From: Centrapalus pauciflorus
Taxonomy: Eukaryota; Streptophyta; Magnoliopsida; Asterales; Asteraceae
NCBI GenBank assembly: GCA_020465985.1
Contig: JAANYP010007979.1
Coordinates: 48,228 to 112,227, forward strand
Length of the DNA stretch: 64,000 bases
Reading direction: 5' to 3'
Below, piece after piece: positions 38,009-49,506 of this stretch. The translations under genes were made by a program, and so were the position numbers. The notes beneath the pieces were generated by a model. That model searched no databases and was not told the DNA's origin. It was given only the letters and a program-made list of their open reading frames with translations. Position 1 is the first letter of the stretch. Each line of letters begins with the position of its first letter.

Positions 38009-38364
38009 CATTACAACAAAATGAACATAAAGCAACATAGGAAAAGTGTTGTGTTAGGCCTTAAAAGTGTTGCTATAGGCCTAATGCGACACTTTATGTA
38101 GTGTCACCTTAGCCAACGTCGCCTTAGGTCTAAAGCGACACTTTCACTAGATAATGCAACACTTTTCAAAAGTGTTGCCATCATTTTATAAACGCAACAC
38201 TTTTTAAATGCAACACTTTTTATATTCTAAAGCAACACTTTTTAATGTGTTGCCATTATTTTATAAATGCAACACTTTTTAAATACAACACTTTTTATAC
38301 TCTAAAGCAACACTTTTTATTTTTGTTACCAACTTATAGCAACACCTTACTTATCAAATGCAAC
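38009..38364 (+). mobile_element. CACTA-like terminus with subterminal repeats (left part)
   Basis: CATTACAACAAAATG at 38009 resembles the CACTACAA-AAAA terminus of CACTA elements with one change, and is followed by many short direct and inverted copies of AAAGTGTTGC/GCAACACTTT, as in CACTA subterminal regions. Element B is inserted in it with target copy GCAAC; more GCAACAC units continue at 47250. No transposase and no opposite terminus were found. Confidence 0.45.
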
Positions 38365-38657
38365 TGTTGGGTACAATTTATAATAGAGTTAAAAACAATT
38401 TATATTGTATAAAGTACAGGGGTTGGTTGTGTAAATACTCAATACTTTGTATTGAGTATATATATAGGAATATAGGATACGGATGAGTGGAGTGGACAGG
38501 TGAATGCATGTTGAGGGAAGATTGTTTAGCAAGAAACCGTGAACTCAATGTAATATCTTTTCTCTCTTAATACAAGCATTCGGTTTTATGTGTTTATGAT
38601 AATTGTTCATATGAATTGTATTAATGTTGATATGAATTGCTGAAAAATGAATTCACA
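38365..38657 (+). repeat. Element B 5' LTR (293 bp)
   Basis: TGTTGGGTAC...GAATTCACA. A perfect 11-bp hairpin ATACTCAATAC/GTATTGAGTAT with a TTT loop lies at 38435-38459 and runs straight into a TATATATATA box (about 38457-38466). Confidence 0.92.
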
Positions 38658-38659
38658 AT

Positions 38660-38672
38660 TGGTATCAGAGCC
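38660..38672 (+). promoter_or_regulatory. Element B primer binding site
   Basis: TGGTATCAGAGCC two bases after the LTR, initiator Met tRNA type. Confidence 0.9.
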
Positions 38673-39653
38673 TAATATGGCTGAAATTGATTGAATTTTC
38701 AATCTGAAAGTACATTTTTCGAACACTGTTACATCATGTTTTTTCGAAAACAGAAAATTAATTGAGGTTTTTGATTCAGTGGATGAATTGAAGTGATAAT
38801 TGGATCGAAGATAACGATTTTGATTTCGAATCTGATGATATAAGTCTCAAATCAAAACTCCAATCACACAAGCTTTAATTTGGATTTTTTCTGAATTTTT
38901 GAAAAAGTCGTGTTCTTCAAGTTTTTGTCAAAATTGGAGTGTTTAATCTGAAATTACCCAAGGACACTTCACAAAAAGTGTTTGTGTGTGAAAAATACAC
39001 TCTCGATTGCAATTTGGAGTTGATTCATTGATTTTGGTGAAAAATATTGAATTTGAATATGTTTTTAGTGAAAACTAATTGAAACTTGAAGTATATAGAA
39101 GTCTCAGTGATGTTCGAGTTCTAGTTGTATTATTTCGATTTTGATATATGCTTATTTCGAGTTTGATATATGCTTATTTCGAGTTTGATATATGCTTATT
39201 TCGAGTTTGATTATACATTCATCGAGTTTCATGTCTTATGATTCGAGTTTTAAGCCTTAATCATCCGAGTTTCATTGTTAATCAATCGAGTTTTCTCATA
39301 AGACATCCGAGATTCATTCTTGTTCATTCGAGTTTCATAATTCAACATTCGAGTTTTTGACTATTTGACCTTTGCTGCTTAAATTGACCATAACTTTTGA
39401 CTGGAACATCGTTAGAAGGCCTACCATACGTCAGATCGAAGCTTAACCTGAGATCTACATTTCTAGAACCGGCATAGCCGGTTCAAGTAAATTTTCGAGG
39501 CCCAATTCCACTCCAGAAAAAAGTTACGGGCAATTTGATGCAGAAAAACTGAAATTTCAACGTCAAAAAGTCATTTCAGAGCTGATTTTTCACAATTTAT
39601 CATTTACTGAAATAGTTTTTCAAAGTTTTATCAGAATTCACTCAGTTTTTTCC
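38673..39653 (+). other. Element B leader with TTTCGAGTTT repeats
   Basis: No open frame. 39128-39215 has four near-perfect tandem copies of a 23-bp unit (TTATTTCGAGTTTGATATA), and scattered TCGAGTTT copies continue to 39360. The gypsy solo LTR is inserted at its end. Confidence 0.6.
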
Positions 39654-39658
39654 ATAAA

Positions 39659-42600
39659 TGTAACATCCGTCATTTCGACCTGGTACGTGGAATTATTTTA
39701 GTGGATAAATAATTTATTAATATTGGGTTGGTCCAATTATATCCCGTTTCGTGGATTAATACGTGTTGGGATTGGGGCTTGCGTGTCGTCGGGATATAAT
39801 TTATTGAACGGATTATGTTTTTGGGATCGCGGGATTAAATGGGTTAAATGGGCACTAATATTGAAAATGTGATATCGGGTCCGGGTAATTGGGTTCGGGA
39901 CCGGTTAAATTAGAAGCGTATATATGTGCCTATCTCTTCATTCTTCCTTATCCTGTGACACCCTTGTCACAACAACCACCATTTACAAAACACCCAGGAT
40001 TTAAACATCAAACACAATTACAATAACGATCTGATAACCTAGTTTAAGTGCGGAAGCATTAAAAATACATAAAATAAAGTAGTGCAACAGTGACATACAC
40101 CCTACTGTGCTACAAGGTACCATATCTAAGTCTACATACCCAATACAATTATTACAACATCCAGAATATAATATAGCATTTGTCCCAAAGCATGATTACC
40201 GATTAAATAGTACCAAATCTTCCGAATCTTCACAACTGACCTAACTAGAAGGTCCGGCAGCAGACTTCCCTTTTTCCTGTAAAAAAAAATAAACAACTGA
40301 GAGGGTAAGCGAATGCTTAGTGAATACCAATGATTTTACACATTCCACAAATCCTTATGATGCCCCCTGAAGTAACACCGGTAATGCATACCGTATACTT
40401 CCACACGTACACATAGTACGCAAACCCGAGCCGCAACTCCTTCAAGATGACGCTCGGCATAAGAAAAACAATCCATCTGAGGCAAACGTACGATCGGGGA
40501 TGACCTACTGTCTATCCTGACCACAGAGGTGTCAACTCTTGGTCATATAGCACAGTAACACCGGAGTACAGATGCGACCCTCAGGTCCATCAATAAGATG
40601 CACAACAAAGAAACGGACATGCAACAAGTATGAATGTGCATCAACATATACGCAAGTTAGTAGAGTGTCAAACGAAAGTGAAACAACATGCCTCAGCAGG
40701 CGAAGCAAACATAAAGCAGATGCAGGCATGTTAAAATCAAAGGTACTCACCGTGGGTGCGTTATTAACTTTATCCAAATTTTATTTCTCCTCGGGCTTTC
40801 AACCGGATCACAAAGTACCCCACTGTGGGTTAAACAACACCACAAGGGACCTGTAATTCATTTGTAACAACACATCATGTGAATAATTGTTTAAATCCAT
40901 AAAACCAAGTTTTACAAGTTCTGCAATATTTTTCTCCATTTTGGATCCATATCCAAATTCGAACCACAACTAAGTTTGAACCCAACTCAAGTTCAAACCT
41001 TATCCTTTGAATGACTTTTGTTATTTTATGTGTTGTCTATGGGTTTCATTCATATTATTCGAGTTTAGAGAGTGGGTTTCAATTTTTAGGCATCAAATTC
41101 AAATTTTAGGGGCTAAATTCGAATTTCCCTTCGATTTTAAGGCTAAACTCGAACATATAGAGATAAATTCGAACCATATTCGAATTTAGGGACCCAAATT
41201 CGAATTTAGGGACCTAAATTCGAATCCCATAATGTTAAATTCGAATATACACTCGAATTTAGTGCAAAAATCGACTTTGTTCTTGCATTTCGACTATGTT
41301 CTTGGTATTTTCGAGTTTGTTCATACCCACAACTTAAATCCTTCATTTCTAAGCCTAAAATCATGAATATGTTATGTATTATGCCTAGGTTTGATTATAT
41401 TATGCATACTCTATCATATTCTAGCTAAAACTCAAGCAAAATCGGCTTTATTCATGCAAGAAATGCTAAATTCGAATTTCATGTTTTCAAAACCGAGATA
41501 TATAAACTTAAAAGGGTCGATTCTTACCTCAATCCGTATGAAATCAAGAATCCAACCGTAGATTGTTGTAGTACTCCTCGAGATCTTTCCGATGACGTAT
41601 AAATCTCGATAATCGGCCGGTCGGTTTGTGAGATAATCTAGAGAGAAGTAGAGAGCGTTTCTAGAGAGAGAAAGTAGAGAGAGAGTGTGTGAAATGAAAA
41701 TGAATAGTTTTTAGCCTTTTTATTCAACTTTCATCATTTTTGCACATTTCACCCCTCAACTTAACCGGTTCCATAAAATACTGATTTATTCTTAAATTTA
41801 TCATTACTAACTTTTATAATCTTAATACTCCATAATAATAATTCAGAGTTCAAATTTTCTTAAAATAACAACAAACTTTCTAAATATCCCAAATACATAA
41901 TAATTGCTCATAATTCAACTTAATTATAAATTATCCGCCTAAATAGATCCAAATTACATATCCACTTCTAATTACCCTAAATAGTGTATGTGTATGTGTT
42001 TTGAGAGCTCCAGCAGTAAATTCAGCTCCAAGCTCCTGAAATTTGCTTGTAGATCCTTGGAATTGTCTTCATCTTATTGTGGGTGTGTGTTCTTGAGCTC
42101 CAAAGGTAAGCAAGCTATGAATTGGTTCTCAATTTGTGTTATATGTCATGAATTGGTAAGGGTTGGTTATGGGGCTGCAAAGGATTTGTTATGTATTAAG
42201 TTTCTATGTTTATTTGATGTTGTAATCATGTGTAAAGGAGTTTTGGTACTCCTGGGCAGAGCTGAAATCGCAGGTCATCCATGGGGTTTTCGCGGGGTCG
42301 CGGCGCGACCATCAGGGGGTCCGCGGCGCGACCAAGAGCCTGCAGGAGAAATCCGAATATAGTCTTGTGAAATGAGTTTGGGTCGAATTGTGTCGGGTTT
42401 CCTTCGGGATTGCTCGGGCTGTGTTTTGCTTGGTTTGGGGTCTTGTTTGGGGTTGCTTTGAGTCGAGTTTGGGTCGGGTTTCGGGTGTTGATCGGGTTTC
42501 GATTCCGTGGGATTATCGGGTTCGAGTTGAGCTCGGGTCTTTGTGATTATGTGATTGATGTTATTCAGGATTGTGTTTAATTGTTGGGACATTTGTGATT

Positions 42601-43477
42601 ACAGGTACTAGCGGATCTCGAGCCGGATTCGGTCAGGGCGTACAGACTTCGGGAAATCAATCAGGTGAGTACTCGAGACGTTTTCTAAACGTGCGCCATC
42701 TTTTACGATTTTAGCTGTGTTGCTATCTTGTGCGTGTTATATATATGTGAGACAGGGACGTGAACCTCAAGTATACTCTATTCCTTGTACGTGTTATGTA
42801 TGAGATATAAGATCGGTTCATGGGTCCGTGATGAGTTCCATACGGACGATAAGTCGCGAAGGGGAATCGCGCGGGCTGACTGTCCCTTACAGTCCTTGGG
42901 GCGTATATATACGGCACGGCCTGTAGCCGGGTAGCTTTCGTGCTACAGGGTATTACCGACCATTGCTGTGTGCGATGTGTCCACCAGGTAGGGGTCCCCA
43001 CAGGGCTTGTGTACCATTCCGATCTCATGCTTGTGTTATATACCTGAGATGCGTGTTGGGCTACTGGGACAGGGATAGGGAATGTGTGCTATGTGCTTAT
43101 GTGCAGTGTCAACCCTCGTGTGCTCACGGGCTTTATAGCTCATGTTATCGAGTCTAACATGTTCAGGGAATCAGAAGGGATCTCAGCAGCCGCAGAGATA
43201 GAGTCGGGATTGACTTGAAGTTCGATTATTTGTTGATGTAATAGTTCCGTGTTTTGTATAGAACTCTTGTAATTGTTGTTTTGGGATCAGTGTACCCAGT
43301 TATCGGGATTATATGTTTTGTTAACATGGGATTTGAATGTATTAATTTTGTGTTTAAAGTTTTAATTAGCCGTAATCTGCATTATCCTATGACACGTGTG
43401 TTATAGATCCATTGCGTTATTGCCACTTATGATATTGTGTTGACGTGGCATTTCCGGGTTCCGGGAGGGGTGTTACA
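39659..43477 (+). mobile_element. Tekay-type gypsy solo LTR, itself interrupted
   Basis: Starts TGTAACATCC, ends GGTGTTACA, flanked by ATAAA on both sides (39654-39658, 43478-43482), with no internal region. Net length without the nested insert is about 1.8 kb. It aligns along its length with the T2 LTR (56355-58027), for example at GCGTATATATG, GGTGAGTACTCGAG and the end block TGACGTGGCATTT. This is the product of LTR-LTR recombination. It splits the element B internal region upstream of gag. Confidence 0.9.
39954..41958 (-). mobile_element. Second gypsy solo LTR, nested in the first
   Basis: Plus-strand ends TGTGACACCC and AAATTACA, flanked by TATCC on both sides (39949-39953, 41959-41963). 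The minus strand reads TGTAATTTGG...GGTGTCACA, matching gypsy LTR style, and contains a motif CACTAAGCATTCGCTTACC also typical of such LTRs. About 2005 bp. Repeats of TTCGAATTTAGG occur at about 41080-41260. No internal region, so again a solo LTR. Confidence 0.88.
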
Positions 43478-43516
43478 ATAAAAGATCTTGGAAGATTCAA
43501 TTTCAAGCAATTCAAA

Positions 43517-44728
43517 ATGGCATTTGAACAATTTTCAAAGTCTGAGCTGATTGTCAAACTTACTGAATCTGAAAAGATTCGTAAGAACAATTTCGACATT
43601 CTCGTTCAGTTAAATACTGATAAACATTTGGCGTTACGTGACGTACAAATACTGAATGAAGAAATTCAAAGCTTAAAAGAAAAACAAAACTCTGAGAGTT
43701 GTGGTCATCAATTGAAAATATCTGAATTACTTAAAGAACTTGATGAGCTGAAACAAGATAATTTTCAGAATGCAACTCAACTGAAATATCTTATGCCTGA
43801 AAGATCTGATCTTTACAAGAAAGTTAAGGATCTTGAAGATACACTTTCTAAGACAAAACAAACTAATCAGAATTGTATTTTAAACAAAAATGAAGAAATT
43901 TTTGCTCTTCAACAAGAGTTGTCTTTAACTAAAGATTTGATTGAGAAGGAAAGACATGAGTTCTTACTTAAAGAACAAGATTTTAAATCAAAATCTGAAT
44001 TGTTTGAAGATGAAAGACAAATGTTCTTAATCAAAGAACAATCTTTTAAATCTGATTACCAATCATTTGATCATGACAGAAATTCAAATTTAGTCATTAT
44101 CAAAAGTTTGGAAGATCAGATACTTCACCTTACAAGACAATTACATGTGTTTACTTCATCAACTGAGTCAAAGGTTAAGACCCCTTCTTCAGTGTGTTTA
44201 AAATCCAATGTTGATCACTCTGGTTTGTCTTCTGAAAGTGAAGTGAATCTAACTAACTCTGCTAAGTTTGATTCATCTTCAGATCTGAAACTTAAGTATC
44301 TTCTCAAGATACATAAAGGCAAAGACAAAATCTTTGAACAACTTCCGGTCAAGATTTACACTTGTGAATCTTCGAAGTCAAATTTTCCTAAAGTTTCTGA
44401 AAATACTAGTCATTCTAATCAGAAAACATTTTGACAGAAAAATACCAAGTATTATCAGAAACAAGCAAGAACCGGACAGTTTTTCAAAAAGAAGAGTTCG
44501 CAAAAGTCTGATCATTCAAGTTCAAGTTTCTTTAGAAATTCATATATTCAATTTTCTCATACTCAAAGAAATTTGTTTTCTGCTTTTGAAAGAGAAGCTG
44601 ATAGTTATAACTTGCAATAGATACCTAAACCCAAGTACAAGTGGGTACCAAAACCCGTTTTGAAATGGGTTCCCAAGAGCGCTAACAAGTCTGGATCCAA
44701 ATCTGTTTGGATACCAAAGACATCTTAA
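43517..44728 (+). pseudogene. gag: Element B gag-like coiled-coil ORF
   Basis: ATG at 43517 (MAFEQFSKSELIVKL). Open for 305 codons to a TGA at 44432, then the same frame continues (QKNTKYYQKQARTGQFFKKK) through a TAG at about 44618 to KWVPKPVLKWVPKS and the natural end VWIPKTS at 44728. Most of it is Lys/Glu/Leu-rich with a strong coiled-coil pattern (about residues 20-230), like the middle of S2 gag; its tail matches the gag end of Sireviruses. No zinc knuckle and no gag core are present. An acceptor-like TTTTACAG|G follows the stop. Confidence 0.75.
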
Positions 44729-44748
44729 ATTTTACAGGTTGTTGGTTT

Positions 44749-45072
44749 CTTATCATTTCAGATAAGGACCCGTTCTACATTTCAATAGGCTCTTGATTAC
44801 TTCAGGTCAAGACCCGTGCTTCAAATCAAAATGGTTTTTAGTCATATCAGACTAGAACCCGGACTTCATGTCAAGAGGCTTCTACTCACAACAGAGTAGA
44901 ACCCGATCTTCACTGAAATTGGATTTTGTACTTTTCAGTACAGAACCCAAGCTAATGGTTTTCAGTTACTTCAGACTGAAACCCGAGCTTCTGCGACAAA
45001 TGGCTTCTAATCATTTCAGATTAGAACCCGAGTGTGATAGACAAATCTTACTGGAATTCTTGCCCTGAATTC
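44749..45072 (+). repeat. Tandem array of covarying hairpins
   Basis: Seven units about 44 bases apart (starts 44749, 44791, 44836, 44880, 44924, 44960, 45005), each a 6-8 bp stem, a six-base loop ending CA (ATTTCA, ACTTCA, ATATCA, ACAACA, TTTTCA, ACTTCA, ATTTCA) and a 3' flank ACCCG (ACCCA in unit 5). Left stem arms differ: CTTATC, CTTGATT, TTTAGTC, TCTACTC, TTTGTAC, TTCAGTT, TTCTAATC, yet each is complementary to its own right arm. A degenerate eighth unit uses GAATTC (45054-45072). The spacer is loosely CTTCA-CAAA-GGCT. Not coding. Confidence 0.85.
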
Positions 45073-46946
45073 AACTCCGAAGCTGAAATTGACAAAGAGG
45101 GAGTTTTATTTTTATAATTTTTTGCTTCTGATTTCATTAAGTTGACTAACTGTGTGTGCTTAATTCCAGGGGGAGTTTCAGACGCACTTTGACGATGACA
45201 TTTTTCAAAACTGTGTGTGATTTTTCACAAAAATATTTGATACACACATAAAAAAAATTTGAGCTGAAAAGAAATTTTTTTCTGATTCTCTGAATCTCTC
45301 ATTGAGATTAATTGATCTAATCTCTTTGATGTTCATTATCTCATTTCTTCTGAGATTCTCTTTGTTACAATGATTCCAATTTATAATGGATTCTCTTCGT
45401 TATCTCCCAAGTGCTAATTCTTTCAAGAAAGTCTGGTTCTTTTCATTTGATATATCAGATTTTCTATTTTATTCTGATATCTCCCATATTCTCTGAATAT
45501 AATCTCTCCGATATCTCTTGAGCTTCAAAGCTGAAAATCTTTCTGCTGACTTCGATTATGCACCAATCTGAGTGATAGGCATAAATATCGCTTCTATGGT
45601 CTAACCAGAACTGGAAGACCTACCCAAGAAGCAAACCATCTATAGATTGTGCGGGTGAGGGTTCTTTAGGTTTATTAGTTGAGAAGTGTCAGTTATCATG
45701 GGATACTGACAGGGTCGAGCAGAGAGAAAATGTAAATGAGAGGGATATTGATATTGAAAGGAGATGGTGGTGCATCAGATCATGCTTTCGTTATAAAGCT
45801 GACTGAATTCATTTCTCAAAAGTGAGCCGGAGGGAGCTTAGTTGAAAAATGTTGAGTGCTGAGAGTTGAGAAAGGATTAAAAGAAAAGAAAATCCTACAT
45901 AAACTGTGTCGGTTGGGTAATCCACATAATCTATCAAGCCCTATGCGACTTGATATTGAAAAAGACGTCATGGACCCAGTGACACATGCACTTAACCCCA
46001 CCAACTACTCAGTTATCTCTCAAAAGATTTTTGTTTCAATAATCACGGAGATATAGCACATTTCTATCGATATATCATTTGGATATTATTGATATTGAAA
46101 CAAGGAAGACATTTGTTCCGGTTTCCAATTTCATTTGATGCACATTGTGTCTTGAGCTGATTATATACACTTATAGGACACATCGAGTCTAACAGTCTGC
46201 GTGACTATAAACTGCTAGTCCAAAGTGACTAAGCCGGAACAAATATGAGTGATTCTTTCATGATAAAGGATTTCACGATGACTATTTGGAAATCCTACCA
46301 GTGTTAACATCATGTCAGTGCTGAAAGTAGGTCACATAGATTAAGTCTATTGTGCAAACAGGAATCCTATGTGGACCTGGACTAGTTATTTCACAAATGA
46401 ATTTGTTTCATTTTCCTCAAGTCAAGTTGAAAAGCTTCGACTTTGTTTTGTAAAGAAAATGAAATTTTTTAGGGGGAGTGAGATAGATTTGTTTAGTATA
46501 GGGGAGAGGATATCAATTTGAGGGGAGAAAATGAATTTGTAATATGTTTGAAATTGTAATAGTTGTTCTATTTCATCTTCTGTATATTCAATGCATTAAT
46601 GTCTCTGAATACTTTGCATGATGTTCATATTTCTTATGATCATCATGAGGGGGAGAAAAGCTAGAGTTCAGAGACAACTGTTGAGTAGATTGATGTCAAT
46701 TGAAGAAGATTGCTACATCATCTCAAGACAATTGATCAAGGAAGAGATTTAAAAGCTATTAATGATCCAAGGGGGAGTGTGCTTACAAGAAAAGAGAAGA
46801 TCAGAAAAGAAGAGATGTGAAAATCAGAGTGAGACAATAAAGAAGAAGATTTTATCAGAAGATTCAGAGATTAAAGAAAAGAAAAAGATTCAAGAAAAGA
46901 ATCAACCTGAACAGAGAACTTTAATTGAAAATTATTTTCATCTCTA
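45073..46946 (+). other. Element B 3' untranslated region with purine tracts and hairpins
   Basis: No gene. Contains further short inverted repeats at 45270-45510, for example AGATTA/TAATCT, TCTCA/TGAGA, ATATCAG/CTGATAT and ATATTC/GAATAT, and AGGGGGAG tracts at about 45168, 46470, 46645 and 46768. Multiple polypurine tracts upstream of the LTR are known in Sireviruses. Confidence 0.6.
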
Positions 46947-46955
46947 AGGGGGAGA
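46946..46955 (+). promoter_or_regulatory. Element B 3' polypurine tract
   Basis: AAGGGGGAGA one base before the 3' LTR start TGTTGGGTAC at 46957. Confidence 0.88.
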
Positions 46956-46956
46956 T

Positions 46957-47249
46957 TGTTGGGTACAAATTATAATAGAGTTAAAAACAATTTATATTGT
47001 ATAAAGTACAGGGGTTGGTTGTGTAAATACTCAATACTTTGTATTGAGTATATATATAGGAATATAGGATACGGATGAGTGGAGTGGACAGGTGAATGCA
47101 TGTTGAGAGAAGATTGTTTAGCAAGAAACCGTGAACTCAATGTAATATCTTTTCTCTCTTAATACAAGCATTCAGTTTTATGTGTTTATGATAATTGTTC
47201 ATATGAATTGTATTAATGTTGATATGAATTGCTGAAAAATGAATTCACA
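46957..47249 (+). repeat. Element B 3' LTR (293 bp)
   Basis: Three differences from the 5' LTR (CAAATTA/CAATTTA, TTGAGAG/TTGAGGG, ATTCAGT/ATTCGGT). The 11-bp hairpin is intact at 47027-47051. The GCAAC target copy follows. Confidence 0.92.
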
Positions 47250-47254
47250 GCAAC

Positions 47255-48594
47255 ACTTATCAAATGTTGTCATTATGTAAATGCAACACCATTATCAATC
47301 TATTGCAACATTCATTATTGTTTTAAATTACATAAATGCAATAATTTCTAGACAAAAGAAACACATTCATTATTTTTTAAATTTAATGCAAATACAAATA
47401 TTTATTAAATTGTTTCGTGATACTTTTTCTACTTACAATTTAATTTAACAAATATAATATCATTTCATAACATATCAATCAAAAAGTATTTCAAGTATAT
47501 AAACGTCTACAACCAAAATAAGGATCATCAAATGTATAAGCGATACAACAAAAAAATAAATTACAATCTTGGGAATGCATATTCAATTCATCTTCTTGTA
47601 ATTTCTTCGACGCTTATCCTACTTTTTCTTCTCTTTTTCTTTTTTGATGTTCCTTCTTTTTTTTTCCTCGATAAACGCCTGAAGGGGAACTTAAATAAAA
47701 CTTATATATCAAAGACTGCACTTAAGAATAAACAACATAAATAACTTAATGATGTATGACAATTTATTTGTGAGAGAGAGAGAGAGAGAGATCATGATGT
47801 ACCCTAAGATAAACAACATAAAGTATGTATCAACCACAGACAAAGATTTTTTTCTTACCTCTAATCTTATGAACTCCACATAACATTTATCCACTCAGTA
47901 AATTCCTCCATTGCTCACCTTTTGATAGAATATACAAGTAACAGAAATGGAAATCTTTGGATCCTCCAAGAAAGGATACTTTCACGGGGGATCAGATTTT
48001 TTGCTACCTTCAGAGGCCATAGTTTTCTGTTGGTGATACACAATAGCTTTTAATCACAAAGTATGTTATGACATCATGCATACATTTTGGTGTATTATGA
48101 ATAGTAATAGGCTAAGGGCATCATCAGTTGATGCGAACAACTCAAACAACAAATATTTAGTTAATACAGAAGGGAAACATCAATTGATCCAAACAATTGA
48201 AATACCAAATATTTAGTTAAAACAGAGTAGTAAGGGACTAATTGCATAACCTGAATGATCAATGATTACATACATATTAGACTATCAGAGTAAGTAACTA
48301 ACATATTTCATTCAAAGTTTCATGCAGATTACTATATATTTAGTCATTACTGAGAGCTAGTAACAGAATACTACGTATTTGAGAGCAAGTAACTTTCATG
48401 CAGATTACTATTCATTTGAGAAAGAAAGTAAGGGTAACAGGTTTAATAAATAACAGAGAACAAGAGAATTTAATAGAACATGCAGATTACTATCTATGTA
48501 AAGCCTTGAACTAAACATTAAACAAAGTATAAAGTTTGTAGTTTAAAGAACATACCTTTTAATGTAAAACATAGCCTACTGTTGATTGAATCTG
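47255..48594. other. AT-rich spacer, possible CACTA remnant, (GA)n
   Basis: The first 80 bases continue the GCAACAC subterminal repeats of 38009-38364. The rest holds a short (GA)n at about 47773-47791 and no gene I can support; an open frame at 47532 encodes only a low-complexity Leu/Phe run. Confidence 0.45.
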
Positions 48595-49238
48595 ATAAAA
48601 GTTGTTAATGTTTAAGAACAAGTATTATGAGGCCCGTGCATTGCGACGGGATGTAAATTATTTATTTTTTTAGTTAATACATAAGTAAAAAGAATCAATG
48701 GTATAAACAATAATTTTTAAAAATTACAATAAACTAAAATTATGATGATTATTAATTCATATATAATAAACTAGTTTATTAACTCACGTGTTACGTGAAT
48801 AAATTTTAATAAATAATTTATTAGGTAAAATATATGTAAACTTAAAATTAAACCATATAATGCTAATTCTTATTTAAAAAAAAAAATAAAGTACAATTAT
48901 TTGTTATATATGTTATTTATCCATCATTTTAAATATTAATGAAAAGTAGAATTTTTTTTTTTGAATTTTCTATTTCTAAAAATATATATATTTAATCGAT
49001 ATAATTTGAAATTTAGTTTTATGTAAAACATAATGTTTATATGTATTTTATAATAAGTAAAATGTTATGAATGTGTTTTTATTAATATCGTATGATGTTT
49101 ACTTTTTGAATATTTTATATTATTTATATGATTTGTATTTGATTTTAATATATATTAATAAGTTTATAAATAAATAATATATTTATTAATTGGTTATAAT
49201 TATAAGTACATAAATAAGATATAATTTGGATGTAGATT
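48595..49238. repeat. Dispersed repeat R2, second copy of R1
   Basis: Direct copy of 37291-37930, 11.3 kb away, sharing GTGCATTGCGACGGGATG and the end TTTGGATGTAGATT. It lacks the 57-bp flanking repeats of R1. Confidence 0.8.
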
Positions 49239-49506
49239 TAAATGTTATCTATTTATTAGTATTTAAATATATAAGAAATAATATATTGTATTTATATTTT
49301 ATTATTATGAATCTTTATAGATACTACAAATAATGAATTATATTTATCTTTTTTTTTAAATTTTATTATACAAATAATAAAATGTAATTATCTTTTTAGA
49401 TAGAATGTGGTCACGCCATGTGGCGGTTTGTAACTTGTCATTTTTACAAATTGTCATGTCATTTACTAGAATTACTAATAATATCCAATCAAAATTTATT
49501 CAATCT

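Larger units (their letters stand above)
38365..47249 (+). mobile_element. Element B: pol-less Sirevirus-like copia element, young
   Basis: Identical-length LTRs of 293 bp (38365-38657 and 46957-47249), target duplication GCAAC (38360-38364, 47250-47254), primer site, a gag-type coiled-coil ORF, several AGGGGGA tracts and a final polypurine tract, but no protease, integrase or reverse transcriptase. LTRs differ at 3 sites (about 1 percent), suggesting roughly 0.4 million years at 1.3e-8. Without the gypsy insert (39659-43482) it is about 5 kb. It must be mobilised by another element; the gag tail and purine tracts point to a Sirevirus partner. Confidence 0.88.

Noticed and set aside
42275..43157. 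Pro/Thr- or Cys-rich ORFs within the solo LTR
   Set aside because: They fall in LTR sequence alignable with the T2 LTR and are not conserved there.
47532..47744. Small hydrophobic ORF
   Set aside because: Leu/Phe run from a poly-T tract, no conserved motif.
37291..49238. R1 and R2 as the LTR pair of one large element
   Set aside because: No TG/CA ends, primer site or purine tract next to them; the enclosed DNA is a mix of unrelated elements.
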